The notes beneath the pieces were generated by a model. It had not been told where the DNA came from and made no database searches. It worked only from the letters and a program-made list of their open reading frames with translations. Source: CAZVAP01 sp964625125 (GTDB lineage Bacteria > Patescibacteriota > Gracilibacteria > Absconditabacterales > Absconditicoccaceae). Taken from it: DNA of 46,284 bases. The stretch lies in contig CAZVAP010000001.1 of NCBI GenBank assembly GCA_964625125.1, forward strand, positions 1 through 46,284, read 5' to 3'. Of this stretch, positions 40,870 to 46,284 are shown piece by piece; position 1 is the stretch's first letter; the number at the start of each line of letters is the position of its first letter. The position numbers were made by a program, and so were the translations under genes.

Positions 40870-43800
40870 TTATTTTTCCAGTGGAATAGTTTCAGGAATT
40901 TTACAAGTAGTTTCCTTACATTCAATTACATCATACAAGAAAATAGGAATAACTACCAAAGTTAATACTGCAGATACTGATAATCACCAAACAATAGACC
41001 AACCTAAACCTCCCCAAACTGGGTCTCATAAAATTGTCAAAGAACCTAAAACTGTTGTTAAGGAAGTTATTATAATAGCTCTCATTCTTGTAGATCAAGC
41101 TCTTATAAGAGCTATAGTTTTATCATATCACTTAGATAACAAGTTATTTACATATTCTATTAAAATAATAGCATTTCAAACCACGATTCAAGCTAAAGCA
41201 ATAACACCTATCATACTCGGAGCAGTAAATATTTCTCCTTTTAAAATATACAACAAACTAAATCCTGGTATAATACCAAATAAACCTAACAAGAAAGTTA
41301 ACATTATAACTCCAGCAATTTTAAATCCTTTAAACTGAGCTACCATCAAAAAGTAAATAAACATTAAGGCCATTATCATAGCAATACCCAAATCTCTGAA
41401 TGTATCCAAAGATAACTTTCTTTCTCAACCCCAAGCTATTTTATATTGTTCACCAGTATTTTTATCCTTTATAACAACTTCATAAGGATTAAATTTTACA
41501 ACTTTAAATTTACCTTCCCAGAAACTATCCTTTATCATAGCCAAAGTTAAATGCAATGCTGCATAAAATACAGAATTATTTCACATTTCTCAATAAATAT
41601 AAACACTTTTATATTTATCTTCAGTATAAATAGTATGTTCAGTAGATTCAGGAACAATTTTAGCAAATTGCTTTAAATAGATTTGTACTCATTTTTTATT
41701 CATAAAGCTTATTTTGTTGAAAATATCTGGATTATATTTCTGATCTGTCCTAACAGTTAAATAAATATTAATTGGCTCTCTTGTATGTTGATTATGAATT
41801 AAACTTACATTAGCTCATTTAAAAATATTATAAATTGTATAAGCTACTTGCTGAGCAGATAAACCATAAGAACTTAAAAGTTGATGATCTAACTCAATCT
41901 TATAATTAGTTTTATAGGTATCTTTAGTAGTATAAACATCAACCACATCATCTTTTTCTAAAATAGGTTTAATTTTAGTTTTTAACCAAGTAGCTAAATC
42001 TTCTAAATCTTTATAATTTACTTGTCTATCTCACTGAACTTTTAACATAAAAGTAGCTCTTACAGGAGGTCCTGGAGGGTCTTCTAACACTCTAACTTTT
42101 GCATTAGGAAATTTTTTCCAAAATAAATTTTCAAAAATATGCCTAAAATCCAATGTAAAATCAATACTAGATAAATTTCTCTTTGACTTATCAATTAAAT
42201 TAACTCTAGTAGTAATTTGATATGGCTGATTTCTAAATGATACTCACCTAAAAGCATTAGAAAAATCTATAACAGGTGCAATTCCTACTGCAAAATCTAC
42301 ATTTTTAATAATACAAAACTTCTTATAATATTCCCCAGTTAAACCTAAATATTCAGGATGGCAATTTTTATAATTAAAGTTTGAGAAAATTTCATTTGCA
42401 TACTTTGCTGCTTGCTGAGATTGTTTTACAGACCAGTATCTAGGTCAATCAATCCATATATAAATTTGATTTTTATTATCTTTTGGAAGCATACCCATTT
42501 TAAAAATTCAGATTGCTGGAGGAATTACAACTACTGCTAACAAAGAAAACCAAAAAGCAATTTTAAATAACTTTCTTCTAGATTTATTTCTTTCTCACAA
42601 AAACTTACTAAGAAAGTGTTCATAAATTTTTTGTATTTTTCATCATCCACTATTTTGAGAATCTTTATATTTTGGTGGATTATCCTTATAAAAATAATAT
42701 GCAAAAAATGGATTAATACTAAATGCTATTAACAACGATACAAGCAAAGAAATAACAACATATTTTGGTACTCAACCCATATATTCACCCATCATACCAG
42801 TCACAAAAAACATTGCAATCAATGACAACACTCTAGTAATTGTAGCCAGTACCACACCTACTCAAACTTCATCAACAGCATCTAATACAGCCTCTTTAAC
42901 AGTTGGAGCTCTTTCATCAGAATCAGGATTATTGGATAATTCTTTAATTTTTTGACTTCTTAGTTGTAAATGCCTTGCAATATTTTCAATAACTACAGTA
43001 GAATTATCTACTAACATTCACAAAGCTAAAACCAAAGCAAACAATACAATTCTATTTATATTATCTTTAACTACAAAAGCTATTAAAAACACCATAAATA
43101 AAGTCAATGGAATAGCAAAAGCATTGTTTATAGCATCTTTCTTGCCTAAATAAAACAATAGAACAAAAAATACAATTATTATACTTTCAACTAGATTCAA
43201 CAATAAACTATTAGTAGCATCAGCAGCAACCTTACCTTGGTCATCAACATCTACAAATTTTATTCACTTAGGTAAAGTTTTTTTTAGCTCTTTTAACTTT
43301 TCTTTTATTTTTTTAGCTAAAACTACAGCATTTTCTTTTTTTTCTTTAGCAATACCAATATAAACTGCATTATGTGGTATATTTACTAAAGCCCCAGTTC
43401 ACAATCAAGTTACATAAGTATAATATGAAATTTCAGGAATTCAGACAAAAATTTTTGCTACTTCTTGTAAGTAAACAGGTTTACCGTTATAATTTGCTAT
43501 TATCAATTTTTTTAATTTATCGATATCAGCTAAATTTCAGTCAATAGTAATTGAACTTTCAACTTTATTAAGTTTCAATTCTCATCCAGGAAATACTAAG
43601 TTATTGTTTTTAATAGCCTGATAAACCTGCATAATATCTATATGCTTTGCTTCCAATTTATTTAAATCTAAAACTACATTAACATTTGGTTTATAACCTC
43701 AAACTATGTAAAACACACTAGTTCCCTTTATGAACTTAAGCTTATTTGCTACATCAATAGCTATTTTCCTTAAATTAATTAAATCTTTTCCATTTTCTCA

Positions 43801-44280
43801 ACTCAAATTATCTTTTCTAGCCTCTTTATTTTTTTCTGAGTTCAAAATAGCAAAGGTATAAATAGGAAAATCATCAGGATCCATCTTATAAATCAATGGA
43901 TCTTTAACTCACAAAGGCTTGTTTGGTAAATTTTCAAAAATTTTATTATACAACCTAGTAGTAGCTTTTTCCTTATCTGAACCTACTAAAAACCTAACTG
44001 CTACAACTCAAAAATCCTTATTAGCAATTCAATAAATATGATCTATATCTTTAATCTCTGATATCTTATCTTCCAAAGGCTCTATTACTAAATGCTCTAC
44101 CTCTTTAGCAGAAAATCCTGGAGCAGGTACAATAATATTAAAAGCAGGAACAGGAATATCTGGATTATATTGTTTTGGAATTAAAATATAAGAACCAATT
44201 CAAGCTAATACAGTTACCAATATTAAAACTATAGTAACTTTGCTATTTTCAATCCAAAACTTAGCAAATTTTCTTATCAT
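40870..44280 (-). CDS. RND-family efflux permease (HAE1/AcrB type)
   Basis: 1136 residues. RND architecture: helix TM1 after MIRKFAKFWIENSKVTIVLI, large outer loop with PGFSAKEVEHLVIEPLE, the helix bundle with LALGMLVDNSTVVIENI (the conserved GxxVDxxIV region), a second outer loop, and TM8-12 with GVIALAGIVVGNAIILIEY and ending in TVLGSLTILG. The pump exports amphiphilic compounds using the ion gradient. It follows its adaptor gene by 24 bases. No outer-membrane channel gene is seen. It is somewhat longer than typical 1030-residue members. Confidence 0.95.
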
Positions 44281-44304
44281 TTTTAGGCAATTTTAGAACT
44301 AAAA

Positions 44305-46176
44305 CTATTTAACAATATCTCATAATTTCAATCAAGATAATACAATACAATAGTCATTATCACACTCTCATAATTTTAAATATTTTTTTTCAAATTTATT
44401 TTGTTGCTTCACATATGTATAAGGTTTTCAATATTCATATCTAATAAATGACTGAGGAATAACTAAACCATATATAGTATGATTTACTGGGTACCCTGTA
44501 ATAAACATACCCAATTTCCAATTACTAGGAACTTTTGAAAATTTAACTTCTACAGGTATTTTTTTACTTAACATATCAGCAGAAGGATAAATCAGACTAA
44601 TATATCCTGTAATAACTTGGCTTAATCACTCAATATATACTTTTTGTCAAACTTTTATATTTTTCACTTCCTCAACTGGAACATAAAAAACTCATTTTAA
44701 ATTTTTAGGATTTGCTATTATAAAAACTGGTGTTCAAGCTCATACTACCTGTCAAATATCAGCCATTTTTTTTGTAATAACACCATCATAAGGAGCATAT
44801 AATTTTATATTTCCTAAATTTACTGCTGCTAAATTTTTATTTCATTTTACTTGGTTAATTTGTGATTTAATTTGACTTAATTGAACACTTTCTTGTTTTT
44901 CTAAAGCTGCTAATCATTTTAAAGCTTCTTCATATTGTTTTTTAGCAACTTCATATTTAGTATTAACTTCATCCAACTTTCATTCAGACATAGCTTGATA
45001 TTGCTTATATGTTTGTTGAGCTGTTTCATATCTAGTTTTAGCTAATTCATATTGTTTTTGTAATAAATCTAATTTCATAGCTTTTTGCTTTTTAAAATCA
45101 TCAATAGCCTGGATAGAACCTTTTACACCAAGTAAATAGCTTCATTGAGCAGTTAATAAAGCTTTTTCTATATTTTGTTGATATGAAACTGCCTGCTGTT
45201 TATATTGATTAATCATAGATTGTGGAAAAACTGAAGAAGCTATAGAATTATCTAAAGCAGAAACTACTAAATCAGCTAATTTTCTACTTTTTACCAAAAT
45301 TTCTTTAGACTTTTGTAAATTATCATAAATTCTTTGTTTTAAATCTTCATCAGCAACTACATCAGAAGAATTTTTTATATCAACCAATAGTTTTTCAGTA
45401 CTTTTTGCATATTTTTGATAAGAAGAATTAATATCTACCCAATTATTTTTTATTTCTTCTTTTAAAGAGGTATCTTTTGCTGATAAATAAGGAAAAATCA
45501 TTAAATTTGTGTTTTTATATTTATCTGATATACCAAATAATTTATCAACAAAAATCAAAAAATTATTTTCCAAAATCTTAGCATTTGCTATAGCATTTTT
45601 GGCATTAGAATAAAGATTTTCTTCTGTTTGATATAAAACTTGTTTAGTATGTTCTAAATTAGTTTTAGCCGTTTCCAATCAAACTTTAGCTTGTTGAACT
45701 TGTTTTTCAGCAGTTAAAAGCTGCTCTTTAGTAATGTTTTTAGTATCAGCCACTCAAGATTTAAATCATTCCATTGCAGCTTTAGCTTGTTCAACTTTTG
45801 CTTTCATTGATTGAATTTGAGCATCAAACATTTTTTTTGTATTTTTATACATTTGTCGTAATGAGCTCAAAATTTGATTTGCAGAAGCATATTGTGTTTT
45901 AACTTCTGTTCAGTCTAAAGTAGCTAATAATTGTCATTTTTTTACAAAATCTCATTCCTTAACATAAATATTAGTAATCCTTCCAGGTAACTTAAAACCT
46001 AAATAAGTAGTATCATCAGATTGGAGAGTTCAAACATACTTATTAGCAGAATCAATACTTCCAGTTTGAATAGTATAAGTAGTTTGATATTGTCAAAAAT
46101 CAACTTTACTTATTTTGTAAGATGAACACCCACCTAATAATAAAGAAATCAATATAATACCTGCAGTTTTTTTCAT
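44305..46176 (-). CDS. RND efflux adaptor lipoprotein (membrane fusion protein)
   Basis: 623 residues. The signal MKKTAGIILISLLLGGCSS has a lipobox with Cys17. A lipoyl-like half (GFKLPGRITNIYVKEGDFV), a very long alpha-helical hairpin of about 380 residues (QVQQAKVGLETAKTNLEHTK and others) and the second lipoyl half (NIKLYAPYDGVITKKMADIG) follow, then a beta-barrel (VFYVPVEEVKNI) and a C-terminal domain. The helical hairpin is about twice the usual length for such adaptors. It delivers substrate from, or stabilises, the RND pump encoded next. Confidence 0.93.
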
Positions 46177-46202
46177 TAAAATCTCTTAATAAATAAATAA
46201 AA

Positions 46203-46223
46203 ACATAGCTATAGTAGCTATGT
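46203..46223. terminator. Inverted-repeat hairpin at the promoter of the efflux operon
   Basis: ACATAGCTA-TAG-TAGCTATGT (46203-46223), a perfect 9-bp stem with T-rich sequence on both sides. It follows the end of the partial gene to the right and overlaps the -10 of the efflux promoter, so it could be that gene's terminator, an operator, or both. Confidence 0.6.
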
Positions 46224-46238
46224 AATTTTTACAATCAA
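46211..46238 (-). promoter_or_regulatory. Promoter of the efflux operon
   Basis: Minus-strand TTGATT (46238-46233), a 16-base spacer and TACTAT (46216-46211). The expected start is about 28 bases before the adaptor ATG. The -10 lies within the 9-bp inverted repeat. Confidence 0.45.
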
Positions 46239-46284
46239 TTAAGTTTTTGGAATATTCTAATTTTTAAGCTTGTATATCCAATGG
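46229..46284 (-). CDS. 3' end of an unidentified gene (partial)
   Basis: The last 17 codons of a minus-strand frame (IGYTSLKIRIFQKLNGL) run from the window edge to a TAA at 46229-46231; the other two minus frames stop sooner. It is too short to identify. Its stop is followed by a perfect hairpin, supporting a real gene end. A TGA codon two before the stop fits code 25. Confidence 0.35.

Noticed and set aside
40850..41338. 162-residue plus-strand open frame
   Set aside because: It is antisense to the RND permease, which has clear family motifs; low complexity of the AT-rich reverse strand explains the open frame.

Overview
This is a gene-dense, very AT-rich bacterial window that reads correctly only if UGA is translated as glycine (genetic code 25), with TAA and TAG as the only stops. 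TGA falls on invariant glycines of RecA, UMP kinase, RNase Y, bL9 and a MoxR ATPase, while tryptophan is TGG. That code is known from the candidate phyla radiation lineages Gracilibacteria (BD1-5) and Absconditabacteria (SR1); I cannot tell which one this is. All coordinates below use code 25, so genes that look broken under the standard code are whole. There is no tRNA, rRNA, CRISPR array, insertion sequence or phage module, and no gene-free stretch longer than 300 bases.

Layout. 1-5981 (minus): the N-terminal 1577 residues of a giant secreted surface protein with Ig-like modules, a small anchored protein and a type IV pilin. 6154-11477 (plus): a MoxR/DUF58/vWA/vWA/TPR operon of the Bat type, with a scaffolding gap in its last gene. 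11521-13029 (minus): a lipoprotein with a DsbA-like domain. 13128-14147 (plus): MltG. 14135-19622 (minus): an eight-gene operon with a YdjI-type SPFH protein, DUF350, AdoMet decarboxylase (SpeD), a 55-residue protein, two zinc-ribbon DUF4178-type proteins, a FemAB transferase and an unknown. 19720-25941 (minus): a stomatin-like protein, a small membrane protein, the primary sigma factor, a nucleoside phosphorylase-fold protein, bL9, a SufT/MIP18 protein, a UMPH-1-type nucleotidase and RecA. 26022-28201 (minus): an AAA ATPase with an apparent frameshift near its start. 28339-32556 (plus): a membrane-bound SpeE-like aminopropyltransferase, a His/Cys-rich small protein, UMP kinase and RNase Y. 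32549-40313 (minus): a long operon with pilus genes (PilN-, PilO- and PilC-like, pseudopilin), MutL, an unknown, RnpA, an anchored unknown, an Lgt-like paralog and Lgt. 40435-46176 (minus): a hibernation-factor-like protein and an RND efflux permease with its lipoprotein adaptor.

Working together. SpeD makes decarboxylated AdoMet and the SpeE-like enzyme would use it, releasing methylthioadenosine that the phosphorylase-fold protein might cleave. The SPFH, DUF350 and DUF4178 partners place this chemistry at the membrane. Pilus, lipoprotein-processing and peptidoglycan genes dominate the rest, fitting a small host-attached cell.

Regulation. A promoter pattern recurs before about a dozen transcription units: a -35 of the form TTGAnn, TTGTTT or TGGATT, a spacer of exactly 16 bases, a -10 of the form TAnnnT, and usually 23-28 bases from the expected transcript start to the ATG. 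Clear Shine-Dalgarno sequences are rare. Intrinsic terminators close many units.
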